Below, piece after piece: positions 8,715-19,674 of a DNA stretch of 64,000 bases (position 1 is its first letter; each line of letters opens with the position of its first letter). Source of the DNA: Mixta tenebrionis (lineage in GTDB: Bacteria > Pseudomonadota > Gammaproteobacteria > Enterobacterales > Enterobacteriaceae); NCBI RefSeq assembly GCF_006517625.1, contig NZ_VHQI01000005.1, positions 124,341 through 188,340 of the forward strand, in the 5' to 3' direction. A program made the position numbers and the translations under genes. The notes below the pieces were generated by a model. That model searched no databases. It saw only the letters and a program-made list of their open reading frames with translations, and had not been told where the DNA came from.

Positions 8715-10367
8715 TTATTGCACCAGCGAGCGATAGCGCTCGCGCAGACGATGGCGTAACCCCATCGCCGTTAAATTCAGCCCAAGAATGATCATCACCA
8801 GCAGCAGCGCGGTGGCGTAAACCACCGGGCGATCGGCCTCGGCGTTAGGGCTCTGAAATGCCAGATCGTAAATCTGAAAGCCGAGATGCATAAACTTGCG
8901 GTCAAGATGCAGCCAGGGAAAGACGTTGTCTACCGGCAGCTCCGGCGCCATTTTCACCACGCCGACCAGCATCAGCGGCGCCGTTTCGCCCGCGGCGCGC
9001 GCCACCGCCAGGATTAGCCCGGTCAGCATCGCCGGCGCCGCCAGCGGCAGCGTAACGTGCCACAGCGTCTCCGCTCGGGTGGCGCCCAGCGCCAGCGAAC
9101 CGTGGCGCAGCGCGACAGGAATGCGCGCCAGCCCCTCTTCGGTAGCGACGATCACTACCGGCAGCGTCAGCAGCGCCAGCGTCAGCGCGGCCCACAGCAG
9201 ACCCGGCGTGCCAAAAGTGGGATTCGGCAGCGCGGTGGCGTAAAACAGCTGGTCGAGCGTGCCGCCAATCAGCCAGACAAAAAAGCCCAGCCCGAAAACG
9301 CCATACACGATCGACGGCACTCCCGCCAGGTTGACCACCGCAATACGCACCAGCCGGGTAAGCGTGTTCTGCCCGGCATACTCGTGCAGCCAGACAGCGG
9401 CGATAACGCCCAGCGGCATTACCACTACCGACATCAGCAATACCATCAGCACCGTGCCGAAAATAGCCGGAAAGGCGCTCTCCTCGCCGTGCGAAGCGTT
9501 GCCGGGCGAATCGGCCACGAAGCGCCACAGCTGATGCAGGAAATGACGGAATTTCTGCGCCAGGCTCATCGCGTTGGGATGCCAGGCATCGACGATCTGC
9601 ACCAGCGGGATCCGGTGCAGCTGTCCGCTGGCATCGCGCAGCGCCAGCGTGCTGCGGGCGCTCTCCTGCAGCAGCGAGGCGCGGCGCTCCGCCTGGATAG
9701 CGAACTGCCGCTGTAATTCCGCGCGATTAGCCGCCAGCAGCGAGCGGCTCTGCTCATTCTCTTCGCCGGCAGCCTTGCGCTTCAGCTCCTCTACCTCCAG
9801 CGCCTCAAGCTGCGCCGTAATGCGCGCCATCTCATTGCGCCGCACCTGCTCAGCCAGCGCCAGCTGCTGGTGCGTCTGCTGCAAACGCTGCTGCAGCGCG
9901 TGCTGCATATCCTGCGCGATCAGCGGCTGTTGATTTTCAAACAGCCCGGCAAACCAGCCCAGCGCCACGCCGCCGACGCGGCGCTGCACCATCAGCACGT
10001 CGCGCGGCTGCTCGCGCCGCTGAATATCGCTCTCCAGCAGGGTACGAAAATCGGGCGCGGCGAAATCGCGGTTGCCGGTTTTAATCAGGTAGCGGGTAAG
10101 CTGTTCCGGCAGCTGTCGCGCCTGCGGCAGGCCGGCTTCGATCAGCTGCTGACGCGACAGCGATTGCCGGTCGATCACCTCGCCCAGCACGCGCACCTCG
10201 CCGGCGGCAGGCTGCGCCAGGGTAAACAGCGTGACCGGCTGCGGCCAGAAATGGCGTAGCCCCTGCCAGGCCAGCAGCCCCAGCAGCAGCAGAAACGCCA
10301 GCAGGCTGAAGGCTACCGCGCCCGCCGTCAGCCAGCGCCAGCGATCGTTTTGACGTAATGCGTTCAT
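8715..10367 (-). CDS. pstA: Oversized PstA-type permease with periplasmic coiled-coil insert
   Basis: A 550-residue permease, versus about 296 for E. coli PstA. One N-terminal membrane span (about 15-40) is followed by a large non-membrane region (about 45-300). That region contains a charged, Gln/Glu/Arg-rich segment around 145-245 that looks like a long coiled coil. The C-terminal part (about 310-545) is a standard ABC permease domain with the EAA loop [20 protein letters not shown] and [14 protein letters not shown]. Similar large PstA proteins are known in Pseudomonas and Vibrio. Its start overlaps the end of pstC by 4 bases (ATGA). Confidence 0.85.
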   Translation of the reverse strand: MNALRQNDRWRWLTAGAVAFSLLAFLLLLGLLAWQGLRHFWPQPVTLFTLAQPAAGEVRVLGEVIDRQSLSRQQLIEAGLPQARQLPEQLTRYLIKTGNRDFAAPDFRTLLESDIQRREQPRDVLMVQRRVGGVALGWFAGLFENQQPLIAQDMQHALQQRLQQTHQQLALAEQVRRNEMARITAQLEALEVEELKRKAAGEENEQSRSLLAANRAELQRQFAIQAERRASLLQESARSTLALRDASGQLHRIPLVQIVDAWHPNAMSLAQKFRHFLHQLWRFVADSPGNASHGEESAFPAIFGTVLMVLLMSVVVMPLGVIAAVWLHEYAGQNTLTRLVRIAVVNLAGVPSIVYGVFGLGFFVWLIGGTLDQLFYATALPNPTFGTPGLLWAALTLALLTLPVVIVATEEGLARIPVALRHGSLALGATRAETLWHVTLPLAAPAMLTGLILAVARAAGETAPLMLVGVVKMAPELPVDNVFPWLHLDRKFMHLGFQIYDLAFQSPNAEADRPVVYATALLLVMIILGLNLTAMGLRHRLRERYRSLVQ

Positions 10368-12496
10368 CCCTGTCCCTCATACTGACCGTAGCGACGGCGC
10401 AGACGCTGCCGCACGACTTCCGCCAGCGTGTTGAGCGCCAGCGTAAAGATCAGCAGCACCAGCGCGCTGAGGAACAGGATGCGGTAATGGGCGCTGCCCG
10501 CCGCCGCCTCCGGCATTTCCACGGCAATATTGGCGGAGAGCGTCCGCACGCCGTGGAACAGCCCGCCTTCCGTCAGCGGCGTATTGCCGGTCGCCATCAG
10601 CACAATCATGGTTTCTCCTACCGCGCGCCCAAAGCCGATCATCACGGCGGCAAAGATACCGGAAGCTGCGCTGGGCAAAATAACGCGCGACAGCGTCTGC
10701 CAGGCGGTGGCCCCCAGCGCCAGCGAACCCTGCCCCAGCGCGCCGGGCACGCTGAAAATCGCATCCTCCGCCAGGGTAAAAATCAGCGGCACCAGCGCAA
10801 AGCCCATCGCCGCCGCCGCAATCAGCAGATTACGCTGCTCATAGCCGCCGGGCAGCCGATCGGCCAGCGGCGCGCCCCACAACAGGCGATCCGCCAGCGG
10901 CGCCAGCCACAGGCAGAGCAGGCTGACCAGCAGCAGCAGCGGGATCAGCAGCCAAATTTCACCTCCCGGCGTCGCCAGCCGTCGCCAGCGCGGCGGCAGG
11001 CGACGCAGCAGCGGGCCGCACAGCAGCAGCGTCGCGCCCAGCGCAAAAGGTAACAGCAGCACGCCGGAAAGCATCGAGGCGATGTGCGGCGCCAGCCACA
11101 GGCTGGCAAACAGCCCAACCACCACGCTCGGCAGCGCGCCCATCATCTCAATTGCCGGTTTGATCCAGCGGCGCAGCGCGGGCGACATAAACCAGGCGGT
11201 ATAGATCGCCGCGGCAATCGCCATCGGCGTAGCGAACAGCATCGCCAGCGCCGCCGCCTTCAGGGTTCCGGCCACCATCGGCACCAGGCTGAACTTGGCC
11301 TGGAAAGGCTCCTCCACCGCCGTCGATTGCCACACCCAGTCCGGCTGCGGATAGTTCTCATACCATACTTTTTGCCACAGGCTGCGCAGGCTGATATCTG
11401 GCCAGGGATTGTCAACGCGCCAGTATTGCCAGCCGTCGCGGCGCTCAATCAGCAGCCCGTCGCCCTGCGGGGCGAAGCTGGCTGCGCGCGCATCCTTTCC
11501 GATCGATTTGCGGTAAAAGGCGCCGTCGCGCTTGCTGGCATAGAATTGCATCTCGCCTGCAGCGCTCAGCGTGGCGAAAACGCGGCGCTGCGGTTCAGTA
11601 ATCAGCAGCGCCTGCGCACGCGCGCCGGCAAAATCGCGAATGCGGTGCAGATGCACCCCTTTTTCGTCGGCGATATCAAACCACTGGCTGATGCCGCTCT
11701 CATCGGCGATCAGCAGCGAACGCCCGCCGCTCAGCAGCGCCATCTGCCGCGGCGGATGCGGCAGCGGCAGCGTATCGCGCAGCGTGATCTGTTCGTCCTC
11801 AATGCGCCAGACGCGCAGCTGGCCGCCGCCGCTGGCAAACAGCAGCCTGCCGTTCGGCGACAGCAGCAGATGATCTACCGGACCGCTGGCCAGCGTGTCG
11901 CTAAGCACCGGCCGCCCCACCTGCAGACGCAGCAGGCGGATATGCCGCCCATCGCTCAGCGCCGCCAGCCAGCTATTCCCGGCAACGGCCGCCAGCGCCG
12001 CCTGGGTAAGCTGCCCATTCACGCCGGTAATAAATCCGTCGCCTAACGGAAACGTCCAGCGCGGCGGCTTATCCGGCGCGCTGAAATCAGGTTGGACCAG
12101 ACGGAAATTGCCATTGGGCTGCAACAGCAGTACGCTGCTGTTATCGGCGCTTGTCGCGCTCACCAGCGGTCCCTGCGCCAGTTTTAGCGCCGGTTCAGGC
12201 TGAGCGCCGCTTAACGGGAAGAAACGGCCCGCGCCCTGCGCATCGATACGCCAGCCCCAGCGGCCGTTAACGCCAAGCGCCACCGCGGGCTGAGCGGAAA
12301 GCGCAGGCTGAATCGTTCCGGGCTGCATGGATGGCGTGGCGAACAGCGGCATCACTACCCACAGCAGCCAGACAAACAGCAGCATCATGACCAACAGCAC
12401 GCCGATACCGCAGGCACCAATCGCGCGCGCGGTCAGGCGATCGACAAGGCGCCGGGAGCGATTGCTGTAATGAACGGGGATATGGTTATCGATCAT
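10364..12496 (-). CDS. pstC: Oversized PstC-type permease with beta-propeller-like periplasmic domain
   Basis: A 710-residue permease (E. coli PstC is about 319). After an N-terminal membrane span (about 30-55), residues about 65-400 form a soluble domain. It has repeated beta-strand-like segments such as LLSPNGRLLFASGGGQLRVWRI, resembling a WD/propeller fold. The C-terminal part (about 410-700) carries the permease spans with the EAA loop [19 protein letters not shown] and GRAVGETMIVLMATGN. It is first gene of pstCAB and divergent from ppk across about 150 bases. The family link to phosphate uptake is good, but the substrate-binding protein is missing here, so its partner is unknown. Confidence 0.83.
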   Translation of the reverse strand: MIDNHIPVHYSNRSRRLVDRLTARAIGACGIGVLLVMMLLFVWLLWVVMPLFATPSMQPGTIQPALSAQPAVALGVNGRWGWRIDAQGAGRFFPLSGAQPEPALKLAQGPLVSATSADNSSVLLLQPNGNFRLVQPDFSAPDKPPRWTFPLGDGFITGVNGQLTQAALAAVAGNSWLAALSDGRHIRLLRLQVGRPVLSDTLASGPVDHLLLSPNGRLLFASGGGQLRVWRIEDEQITLRDTLPLPHPPRQMALLSGGRSLLIADESGISQWFDIADEKGVHLHRIRDFAGARAQALLITEPQRRVFATLSAAGEMQFYASKRDGAFYRKSIGKDARAASFAPQGDGLLIERRDGWQYWRVDNPWPDISLRSLWQKVWYENYPQPDWVWQSTAVEEPFQAKFSLVPMVAGTLKAAALAMLFATPMAIAAAIYTAWFMSPALRRWIKPAIEMMGALPSVVVGLFASLWLAPHIASMLSGVLLLPFALGATLLLCGPLLRRLPPRWRRLATPGGEIWLLIPLLLLVSLLCLWLAPLADRLLWGAPLADRLPGGYEQRNLLIAAAAMGFALVPLIFTLAEDAIFSVPGALGQGSLALGATAWQTLSRVILPSAASGIFAAVMIGFGRAVGETMIVLMATGNTPLTEGGLFHGVRTLSANIAVEMPEAAAGSAHYRILFLSALVLLIFTLALNTLAEVVRQRLRRRYGQYEGQG

Positions 12497-12577
12497 CGTG
12501 CCTGCGGATTCCTCTCAGGTGAATCCGCTATGTTGCCCGTAGCTCTCTGATATGACAACTGTTGAGGTTAGACATTG

Positions 12578-12595
12578 CTGCCATACTCTCGCCAT
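12578..12595 (+). promoter_or_regulatory. Possible Pho-box-like direct repeat between pstC and ppk
   Basis: CTGCCAT at 12578 and TCGCCAT at 12589 are spaced 11 bases apart, the period of PhoB half-sites (consensus CTGTCAT). The first matches at 6 of 7 positions and the second at 4 of 7. On the minus strand TTGTCAT also occurs nearby (about 12552-12558). The location between phosphate-transport and polyphosphate genes makes PhoB control plausible, but the match is weak. Confidence 0.3.
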
Positions 12596-12648
12596 AATGA
12601 ACACGGAAAATGGATACCCTCGCCTTTAATCAGCACAACGGAGCCATA

Positions 12649-14709
12649 ATGGGTCAGGAAAAACTATATATTGAAAAAGAACTGAGCTGGTTATCCTTTA
12701 ACGAACGCGTATTGCAGGAAGCGGCGGATAAAAGCAACCCGCTGATTGAGCGGATGCGCTTTCTTGGTATCTATTCCAACAACCTGGATGAGTTTTATAA
12801 AGTTCGTTTCGCCGACCTGAAAAGGCGCATCTTAATCGGCGAGGAGCAGGGTTCGCCCAGTACGCCGCGCCACCTGCTGAAGAAAATTCAGCAGCGGGTA
12901 ATGCGCGCCGACCAGGAGTTTGACGGCCTGTATAACGATCTGCTGCTGGAGATGGCGCGCAACCAGATCTTCCTGATCAACGAGCGCCAGCTGTCGCCAA
13001 ACCAGCAAAGCTGGCTGCGTCACTACTTTAAGCATCAGCTGCGGCAACACGTGACGCCGATTCTGATCAACCACGACACCGACCTGACCGAATTCCTTAA
13101 GGATGACTACACCTACCTGGCGGTAGAAATTATTCGCGGCGAGGAGATTCGCTACGCGCTGCTGGAAATCCCCTCCGATAAGGTGCCGCGTTTCGTCAAC
13201 TTGCCGGCGGAGTCGCCGCGCCGCCGCAAGCCGATGATCCTGCTGGATAACATCCTGCGCTACTGCCTGGACGATATCTTCAAAGGCTTTTTCGACTACG
13301 ACGCGCTTAACGCCTATTCAATGAAAATGACGCGCGACGCCGAATACGATCTGGTCACCGAGATGGAATCGAGCCTGCTGGAGCTGATGTCCTCCAGCCT
13401 GAAACAGCGCCTGACGGCGGAGCCGGTACGTTTTGTTTATCAGCGCGATATGCCGAATGCGATGGTTGAGCTGCTGCGCGGCAAGCTCAGCATCTCCAAC
13501 TACGACTCGGTGGTGCCGGGCGGGCGCTATCACAATTTTAAGGATTTTATTAGCTTCCCTAACGTTGGTAAAACCAACCTGGTCAATAAGCCGCTGCCGC
13601 AGCTGCGCCATATCTGGTTTGACGGCTTCCGCAACGGTTTCGATGCCATCCGCAATCACGACGTGCTGCTCTACTATCCCTACCATACCTTTGAGCACGT
13701 GCTGGAGCTGCTGCGTCAGGCCTCGTTCGATCCCAGCGTGCTGGCGATCAAGATTAATATTTACCGCGTGGCGAAAAACTCGCGCATTATCGATGCGATG
13801 ATTCATGCCGCCTACAACGGCAAGAAGGTCACGGTGGTGGTGGAGCTGCAGGCGCGCTTTGATGAAGAGGCCAATATCCACTGGGCCAAGCGGCTGACCG
13901 AGGCGGGCGTACATGTGATCTTCTCCGCGCCGGGCCTGAAAATCCACGCCAAGCTATTTCTTATCTCGCGGCGCGAAGGCGACGAGGTGGTGCGCTACGC
14001 CCATATCGGCACCGGCAACTTTAACGAAAAGACCGCGCGTCTCTATACCGACTACTCACTGCTGACCGCCGATGCGCGCATCACTAACGAGGTGCGGCGG
14101 GTATTTAACTTTATTGAAAATCCCTACCGCCCGGTCAGCTTCGACCACCTGATGGTTTCGCCGCAAAACTCGCGCCGTATGCTCTATCAGCTGATTGATG
14201 AAGAAATCGCCAATGCGCAGCAGGGGCTGCCGGCGGGCATTACCTTAAAAGTAAATAACCTGGTCGATAAAGGGCTGGTCGATCGGCTCTATACCGCCTC
14301 CAGCGTCGGCGTCAAAGTGAATCTGCTGGTGCGCGGCATGTGTTCGCTGATCCCTAATCTGGAAGGAATCAGCGAGAATATTCGCGTTATCAGCATCGTT
14401 GACCGCTATCTGGAGCACGATCGGGTCTATATTTTCGACAACGGCGGCGATAAAAAAGTGTTCCTCTCTTCCGCCGACTGGATGACCCGTAATATCGATT
14501 ATCGAATAGAAGTGGCGGTGGCGATCCTTGATCCTGTTCTGAAACAGCGCATCCTGGATATTATTGCCATCCTGTTCAGTGATACGGTGAAAGCCCGCAT
14601 TATTGATAAAGAACTCAGTAACCGTTATGTTCCGCGCGGAAATCGCCGTAAGGTGCGGGCGCAGCTGGCCATTTACGATTACATCAAATCTCTGGAACAA
14701 CCTGAATAA
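12649..14709 (+). CDS. ppk: Ppk, polyphosphate kinase 1
   Basis: Reversibly polymerises the gamma-phosphate of ATP into polyphosphate at the membrane. It has 686 residues (E. coli 688) and starts at [20 protein letters not shown], with GGAG as ribosome site; the in-frame ATG at 12610 is rejected. Conserved features are the N-terminal four-helix domain, the catalytic-histidine segment [11 protein letters not shown], and [18 protein letters not shown], which carries the autophosphorylated histidine, followed by [15 protein letters not shown]. Compared with E. coli, two residues are missing in the segment after HIWFDGF. It is followed 6 bases later by ppx. Confidence 0.97.
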   Translation: MGQEKLYIEKELSWLSFNERVLQEAADKSNPLIERMRFLGIYSNNLDEFYKVRFADLKRRILIGEEQGSPSTPRHLLKKIQQRVMRADQEFDGLYNDLLLEMARNQIFLINERQLSPNQQSWLRHYFKHQLRQHVTPILINHDTDLTEFLKDDYTYLAVEIIRGEEIRYALLEIPSDKVPRFVNLPAESPRRRKPMILLDNILRYCLDDIFKGFFDYDALNAYSMKMTRDAEYDLVTEMESSLLELMSSSLKQRLTAEPVRFVYQRDMPNAMVELLRGKLSISNYDSVVPGGRYHNFKDFISFPNVGKTNLVNKPLPQLRHIWFDGFRNGFDAIRNHDVLLYYPYHTFEHVLELLRQASFDPSVLAIKINIYRVAKNSRIIDAMIHAAYNGKKVTVVVELQARFDEEANIHWAKRLTEAGVHVIFSAPGLKIHAKLFLISRREGDEVVRYAHIGTGNFNEKTARLYTDYSLLTADARITNEVRRVFNFIENPYRPVSFDHLMVSPQNSRRMLYQLIDEEIANAQQGLPAGITLKVNNLVDKGLVDRLYTASSVGVKVNLLVRGMCSLIPNLEGISENIRVISIVDRYLEHDRVYIFDNGGDKKVFLSSADWMTRNIDYRIEVAVAILDPVLKQRILDIIAILFSDTVKARIIDKELSNRYVPRGNRRKVRAQLAIYDYIKSLEQPE

Positions 14710-14715
14710 TTCACT

Positions 14716-16245
14716 ATGCCGATATCCCATAAAAATATGCCCCGTCCGCAGGAGTTTGCCGCTATTGACCTCGGTTCCAATAGCTTTCATATGGTCATCG
14801 CCCGCGTGGTGGATGGGGCGATGCAGGTGCTGGGCCGCCTGAAACAGCGCGTGCATCTGGCCGACGGGCTGGATATGAATAACGTGCTGAGCGAGGAAGC
14901 CATCCAGCGCGGCCTCGGCTGCCTGGCGCTGTTCGCCGAGCGCCTGCAGGGCTTCAGCCCCTCGAACGTGACGATTGTCGGCACCCATACGCTGCGTCAG
15001 GCGGTGAATGCGGAGGATTTTCTGCGGCGCGCGGCGGAGGTTATCCCCTACCCGATCGAAGTAATTTCCGGTCATGAAGAGGCGCGCCTGATTTTTATGG
15101 GCGTGGAGCATACGCAGCCGGAAAAAGGCCGCAAGCTGGTGATCGATATCGGCGGCGGCTCGACCGAACTGGTGATCGGTGAGGATTTTGAGCCGAAGCT
15201 GGTAGAAAGCCGCCGCATGGGCTGCGTCAGCTTCGCTAATCTCTACTTCCCCAACGGCGAAATTAGCCGGGAAAATTTTCGCCGCGCCCGTCTCGCCGCG
15301 GCGCAAAAGCTGGAAACGCTGGCCTGGCAGTATCGCCTGCTCGGCTGGCAATATGCGCTGGGCGCCTCCGGCACCATTAAGGCCGCCTGCGAAGTGCTGC
15401 AGGCGATGGGCGAAAAAGAGAAGCTGATTAGCCCGGAACGGCTGGAGCTGCTGTATGACGAGGTGATAAAGCACAAATCTTTTTCCGCGCTGAGCCTGCC
15501 GGGCCTGTCGGAAGAGCGCCAGGCGGTGTTCGTGCCCGGTCTGGCGATTCTCTGCGGCGTATTTGATGCGCTGGCGATCCGCGAGCTGCGGCTGTCGGAC
15601 GGCGCCCTGCGCGAAGGGGTGCTGTATGAGATGGAGGGGCGCTTCCGCCATCAGGATATTCGCAGCCGTACCGCGCAAAGCCTGGCGAATCACTACAATA
15701 TCGACAGCGACCAGGCGCGGCGCGTGCTGGAAACCACCGATCAGCTGTGGGAGCAGTGGCGCGATCAGAATCCCCGCCTCGCCAACCCGCAGCTTGCCGC
15801 GCTGCTGCGCTGGGCGGCGCTGCTGCACGAGGTAGGCTTAACCATCAACCACAGCGGTATGCAGCGCCACTCCGCCTATATCCTGCAAAATACCAACCTG
15901 CCGGGGTTTAACCAGGATCAACAGCTGCTGCTGGCGACCCTGGTACGCTATCACCGGAAAGCGGTGAAAACCGACGATCTGCCGCGCTTTACGCTGTTTA
16001 AAAAGAAACAGATCGTGCCGCTGGTGTTTTTACTGCGGCTCGGCACGCTGTTAAACAATCAGCGGCAGGCCACTAATCGTCCGGAGCGGCTCACGCTCAC
16101 TACCCAGGACGGACACTGGACGCTACGCTTCCCGGCCGGCTACTTCAGCCAGAATACGCTGGTACAGCTCGATCTGGAGCGGGAGCAGACCTACTGGGAG
16201 GATGTTTCCGGCTGGAAACTGATGATTGAAGAAGAAGAGGCGTAA
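14716..16245 (+). CDS. ppx: Ppx, exopolyphosphatase
   Basis: Removes terminal phosphates from long-chain polyphosphate and can hydrolyse pppGpp. It has 509 residues (E. coli 513). The actin-fold phosphate loop [11 protein letters not shown] is near the N-terminus, the second loop [14 protein letters not shown] is near residue 142, and an HD-like C-terminal domain has [20 protein letters not shown]. It forms an operon with ppk, pairing synthesis with degradation. The last residues differ from E. coli, ending at MIEEEEA. Confidence 0.96.
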   Translation: MPISHKNMPRPQEFAAIDLGSNSFHMVIARVVDGAMQVLGRLKQRVHLADGLDMNNVLSEEAIQRGLGCLALFAERLQGFSPSNVTIVGTHTLRQAVNAEDFLRRAAEVIPYPIEVISGHEEARLIFMGVEHTQPEKGRKLVIDIGGGSTELVIGEDFEPKLVESRRMGCVSFANLYFPNGEISRENFRRARLAAAQKLETLAWQYRLLGWQYALGASGTIKAACEVLQAMGEKEKLISPERLELLYDEVIKHKSFSALSLPGLSEERQAVFVPGLAILCGVFDALAIRELRLSDGALREGVLYEMEGRFRHQDIRSRTAQSLANHYNIDSDQARRVLETTDQLWEQWRDQNPRLANPQLAALLRWAALLHEVGLTINHSGMQRHSAYILQNTNLPGFNQDQQLLLATLVRYHRKAVKTDDLPRFTLFKKKQIVPLVFLLRLGTLLNNQRQATNRPERLTLTTQDGHWTLRFPAGYFSQNTLVQLDLEREQTYWEDVSGWKLMIEEEEA

Positions 16246-16303
16246 CCAACGCCAGCGAATCCGGGCGGCGCTTTCTCCGCCCGCTTTAACCAGACAAATA
16301 AGC

Positions 16304-16906
16304 ATGACGACACGTTCAGATAACTATTTCACAGAAAAATATCAGCTCACCGCCCCCCATTCCGAAGTGGTTGCGGCGCTGCCGTTACTGAAACCGGGCA
16401 AAGCGCTGGATGTCGGCTGCGGCAACGGGCGCAACAGCCTTTTCCTGAATATGAAGGGGTTTGAGGTTACCGCCTGGGATAAAAACCCGCAGAGCATCGC
16501 CAACCTGGAACGAATTGTGGCGGCGGAGTCGCTCAGCGGCATTACAACGCAAATCACCGATCTGAACAGCACGCGTTTTAACGGCGAGTACGATTTTGTG
16601 CTGTCTACGGTAGTGATGATGTTTCTGCAGCCGGAAACCATTCCCCAGCTGATCGCCGATATGCAGGCCAGTACGGTAAAAAACGGCTATAACCTGATCG
16701 TCGCCGCAATGGATACTGAAGATTATCCCTGCAGCCTGCCCTTCCCGTTTACCTTTAAGTCGGGCGAGCTGAGCCACTACTATCGCAACTGGAATATCGT
16801 TAAATATAACGAGAATCCGGGCCAGCTGCACAGAACCGATGAGAACGGCAACCGCATCAGCCTGCGCTTCGCTACCCTGCTGGCGCAAAAGGCGCCGGCG
16901 GAATAA
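16304..16906 (+). CDS. tehB: TehB-type tellurite/selenium methyltransferase
   Basis: A 200-residue SAM-dependent methyltransferase. Motif [15 protein letters not shown] binds SAM, and [12 protein letters not shown] and [14 protein letters not shown] match E. coli TehB (197 residues) closely over the full length. E. coli TehB methylates tellurite and contributes to resistance when overproduced. The TehA membrane partner is absent here, and the gene is not at the E. coli tehAB position. The start at [15 protein letters not shown] aligns with E. coli, so the longer frame from 16226 is rejected. It is convergent with pdeF, with adjacent stop codons. Confidence 0.88.
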   Translation: MTTRSDNYFTEKYQLTAPHSEVVAALPLLKPGKALDVGCGNGRNSLFLNMKGFEVTAWDKNPQSIANLERIVAAESLSGITTQITDLNSTRFNGEYDFVLSTVVMMFLQPETIPQLIADMQASTVKNGYNLIVAAMDTEDYPCSLPFPFTFKSGELSHYYRNWNIVKYNENPGQLHRTDENGNRISLRFATLLAQKAPAE

Positions 16907-19117
16907 TCAGCTATCCGCCAGCATGGTTAACGGCTGCGGTTCACTAATGGCGTCGCCCTGCAAATAATCAATCCCCAGCGCGCGCAGGGCCGTCGCCACC
17001 GCCTGGGACTCTACCGATTCCGCGACAATCTGCATCCGCTTCAGCCGCGCGACGCGGCAGATAGATTCCACAATCTGATAGTTCAGCGGGCTGCTCAGCA
17101 TATTGTGAACGAAGCTGCCGTCGATTTTGAGCATATCCGCCTGCAGCGTGTTTAATTGCAGATAGCTGGCATAGCCGACGCCAAAATGTTCGATGGCGAT
17201 GCGGCAGCCCATCTGGCGCAGCCGGTTCACGGTACGCTGGCCCGCCAGCGATTCCACCGCGCCTGAGGCTTCGCTGATCACCAGAATCAGCTGCCAGGGC
17301 TCGACCTGATGCTGTTTCAGCAGCCGCTCCAGCTCGCTAAGAAAGAAGGGACGGCACAGATTTACCGCATGGATATTGACCGCAAAGCGGGCGGCAGGCA
17401 GGCGCGCGCGGCTGCGATCGATAAAGCCCAGCGCATGGTTCAGCACCCAGCGGTCGATCTCCCACGTCAGGCCGAACTCCTGCACCACCGGCAGAAAACG
17501 CTCCGGCAAAACCTGTTCGCCGCGCGCGTCGATCAGCCGCAGCAGCAAATCGTGATAATCATCGCCGCGCAGCCCTTCAATACGCTGCGCCATCATAATA
17601 AAGCGTTCATTATCCAGCGCCTGCTGCACCTCATTCAGCAGCGCCAGCTTCTCTTTAATCTGTCGCTGCAGGCCGGTATTGTCCTGCTGCAGGCTTTCCG
17701 GCTGATGGCTGTGCAGCGATACTTCCGCCATTTCGCTCAGCTCGCCCAGCAGCCCCGGCAGATGGTTAACCGGCGGCACCACATGGCAATAGCTGATGCC
17801 GATATCAGGCTGCAGCGGCAGCCCTTTCCAGCGCAGGCTGTAGCCGTCAAGCCGCGCGCCGATCTGCTGAATGCGCTCTTCATGGGTCGATTTATTCAGC
17901 CGCAGCGCCAAATCGAAGCCCGGCAGATGATAAACGGTTTCGTTTGGCTGCAGCAGCGGCTGCAAATGGGCGGCCAGCCGGCGCTTGTACTCAATCCGCA
18001 AATCCAGACCCCAGGTGCGGCTGAGACGATCGATATCGGGGATGCGTAAAAAGCAGAGCGTGGAAGAGGCCTGCTGCGCCAGCATATTTTTTAACGCCCG
18101 CAGGTTCGGCAAATCGATAATAGGATCGATTAGCGCGGCCTGACGCGATTTTTGTATCAGCTGACGCTGGCGCACTCCGCTAACGGCAATAAAGTAGATA
18201 ATCAGCGTCCACACCAGCAGGTTGGTGCTGACTACCGCCAGGTGCAGCGAAATATCCGGCTGAACGCGGAACTGATAGAACGCAATCAGCACCAGCGCCC
18301 ACACCAGCGCGGTAAACAGAAAACCGAAGCGCACCGCTGACCAGAGCATGGTCGGCAGCAGCAACAGCAGCGCGAAATCGCCGACCAGCTGATTTTCCAG
18401 CCTGCTGTGCAGCACCATCAGCAGCGTTACCAGCAAAAACAGCCAGATCAGCCAGATTTTTATTTCCGCGGCGCTCACGCTATCGGCAATTTGCTGACGC
18501 AGCAGGCCAAACTGGCGTGAAAAATAGCCGGGATGGCGGAAACAGCGAATCAGCATGTAATAAAAAGGCATGATGGCGACGCAGGAAAGCAAAATCGCCT
18601 GATAGTTAATTAGCGTACGCAGCGTAAGCGGGTTGCGGTTAAAAATAGAGCTGGAGGCGGGCACCGCGTTCAGCGTAACGGTAATCTGCATCAGAAAAAC
18701 CAGCAGCGTCGGCAGAAAAAAACCGATCCAGAACAGCCGCATCACGCCCAGCTGCAGTATGCCTGGCTCAGCGCCCCAGTGCCGCCCCGCCCAGATGCGG
18801 TAGCCCAGCCAGCAGATGCTCAGCCCACAGATAAATACGGTGCAGGTGAGCAGAGCGTGCCCCGGTGAAAAAAGGGCGATATAGCGCCACAGCAGCGCCA
18901 GAGCGATACCGGGCAGCGCCGCCCAGTCAAAGACCATCAGCAGCGCCACCGTTAAGGTAATCGGCAGAAACAGCAGATAGATCGGGCCGTCGGGTAAGCT
19001 CAGCTTCACAGAGAGTAAACTGGAAAGCGGCATCAACAGCAGCGCCAGCCATAAAGGCATCCCCCACCATTTACGGCGAAAGCGTGTTAGCGCAGGCAAT
19101 TTTAACCTGGTAAACAA
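16907..19117 (-). CDS. pdeF: PdeF/YfgF-like membrane protein with degenerate GGDEF and EAL domains
   Basis: Homologue of E. coli YfgF, a c-di-GMP phosphodiesterase with a multi-span N-terminal sensor, degenerate GGDEF and EAL domains. Here about ten membrane spans fill residues 15-330 and a GGDEF-like domain about 340-460. At the GGDEF position it reads LPGFDL. The EAL domain (about 490-730) reads DLLLR where active enzymes have E-x-L-LR, and AIEHFGVG where they have DDFGTG. SEASG, KIDGSF and AESVES persist. The TTG at 19117 is preferred because GGAGAGG lies 5 bases upstream and it aligns with the E. coli start; GTG at 19159 would add 14 residues. Likely catalytically impaired. Confidence 0.85.
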   Translation of the reverse strand: MFTRLKLPALTRFRRKWWGMPLWLALLLMPLSSLLSVKLSLPDGPIYLLFLPITLTVALLMVFDWAALPGIALALLWRYIALFSPGHALLTCTVFICGLSICWLGYRIWAGRHWGAEPGILQLGVMRLFWIGFFLPTLLVFLMQITVTLNAVPASSSIFNRNPLTLRTLINYQAILLSCVAIMPFYYMLIRCFRHPGYFSRQFGLLRQQIADSVSAAEIKIWLIWLFLLVTLLMVLHSRLENQLVGDFALLLLLPTMLWSAVRFGFLFTALVWALVLIAFYQFRVQPDISLHLAVVSTNLLVWTLIIYFIAVSGVRQRQLIQKSRQAALIDPIIDLPNLRALKNMLAQQASSTLCFLRIPDIDRLSRTWGLDLRIEYKRRLAAHLQPLLQPNETVYHLPGFDLALRLNKSTHEERIQQIGARLDGYSLRWKGLPLQPDIGISYCHVVPPVNHLPGLLGELSEMAEVSLHSHQPESLQQDNTGLQRQIKEKLALLNEVQQALDNERFIMMAQRIEGLRGDDYHDLLLRLIDARGEQVLPERFLPVVQEFGLTWEIDRWVLNHALGFIDRSRARLPAARFAVNIHAVNLCRPFFLSELERLLKQHQVEPWQLILVISEASGAVESLAGQRTVNRLRQMGCRIAIEHFGVGYASYLQLNTLQADMLKIDGSFVHNMLSSPLNYQIVESICRVARLKRMQIVAESVESQAVATALRALGIDYLQGDAISEPQPLTMLADS

Positions 19118-19379
19118 AACGGCCTCTCCAGTAACTATGAGGCTTGCAAAATAAGCCACATAAAGCTTAAAAACCGCACCATACTAATTTCCAATAAGCA
19201 TTCCGGCTTGATACAGGTCAAAATTGATCATTAAAAACAGTTCACAGCACATTTCGTCATGCTACCTGCCGCGCCGGGCGTCAGATTAGCGTCAGCAAAC
19301 GGCAATGCGTCATTGACCTTAAGGTTACGCTGTGCCTAAATTATTCCATCGCCTTTGGGCTTGTTACAGGAATCCCTGA

Positions 19380-19565
19380 GTGAACAGCGTTACGTCGTTA
19401 CGAAGACGTCCGAAAACTGGCCGTATGACCCGTATAATCTTGCTGATTAGCTTTTTTTTGCTGCTGGGACGGCTGTTTTACGCCTTGCCCGGCGCCTTTC
19501 AGCACTATCAGGACAACAAAGAGAACGCTGTAGTACCGGTAGTTACCCAGCCCGCCGGTCAATAA
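19380..19565 (+). CDS. yfgG: YfgG family small membrane protein
   Basis: A 61-residue protein matching E. coli YfgG in pattern: a basic N-terminus (RRRPKTGRMTR), one membrane span (IILLISFFLLLGRLFYAL, about 18-35) and a short polar tail. In E. coli YfgG is a small inner-membrane protein reported in metal-stress tolerance, with no defined mechanism. It starts at GTG with AGGAA 9 bases upstream. It lies divergent from pdeF and upstream of mgtE, in the same relative position as in E. coli after yfgF. Confidence 0.85.
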   Translation: MNSVTSLRRRPKTGRMTRIILLISFFLLLGRLFYALPGAFQHYQDNKENAVVPVVTQPAGQ

Positions 19566-19674
19566 AGTCATGAAACGAGCGTTAGCCCGCTTTTGCTGAG
19601 ACAGTTTATGCTTTTCTCATGCCGGCAGAAGCTGAGCCTTTTTAGCCTCAACCTCCAGACACAGGGAATTTTTT

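Noticed and set aside
14245..15828. 527-residue frame antisense to ppk and ppx
   Set aside because: It lies opposite two highly conserved genes and reflects GC-rich codon bias. No family motif.
19566..19674. Mg2+ riboswitch (M-box) before mgtE
   Set aside because: The gap is only 109 bases, too short for an M-box with its terminator, and no matching core sequence is seen.
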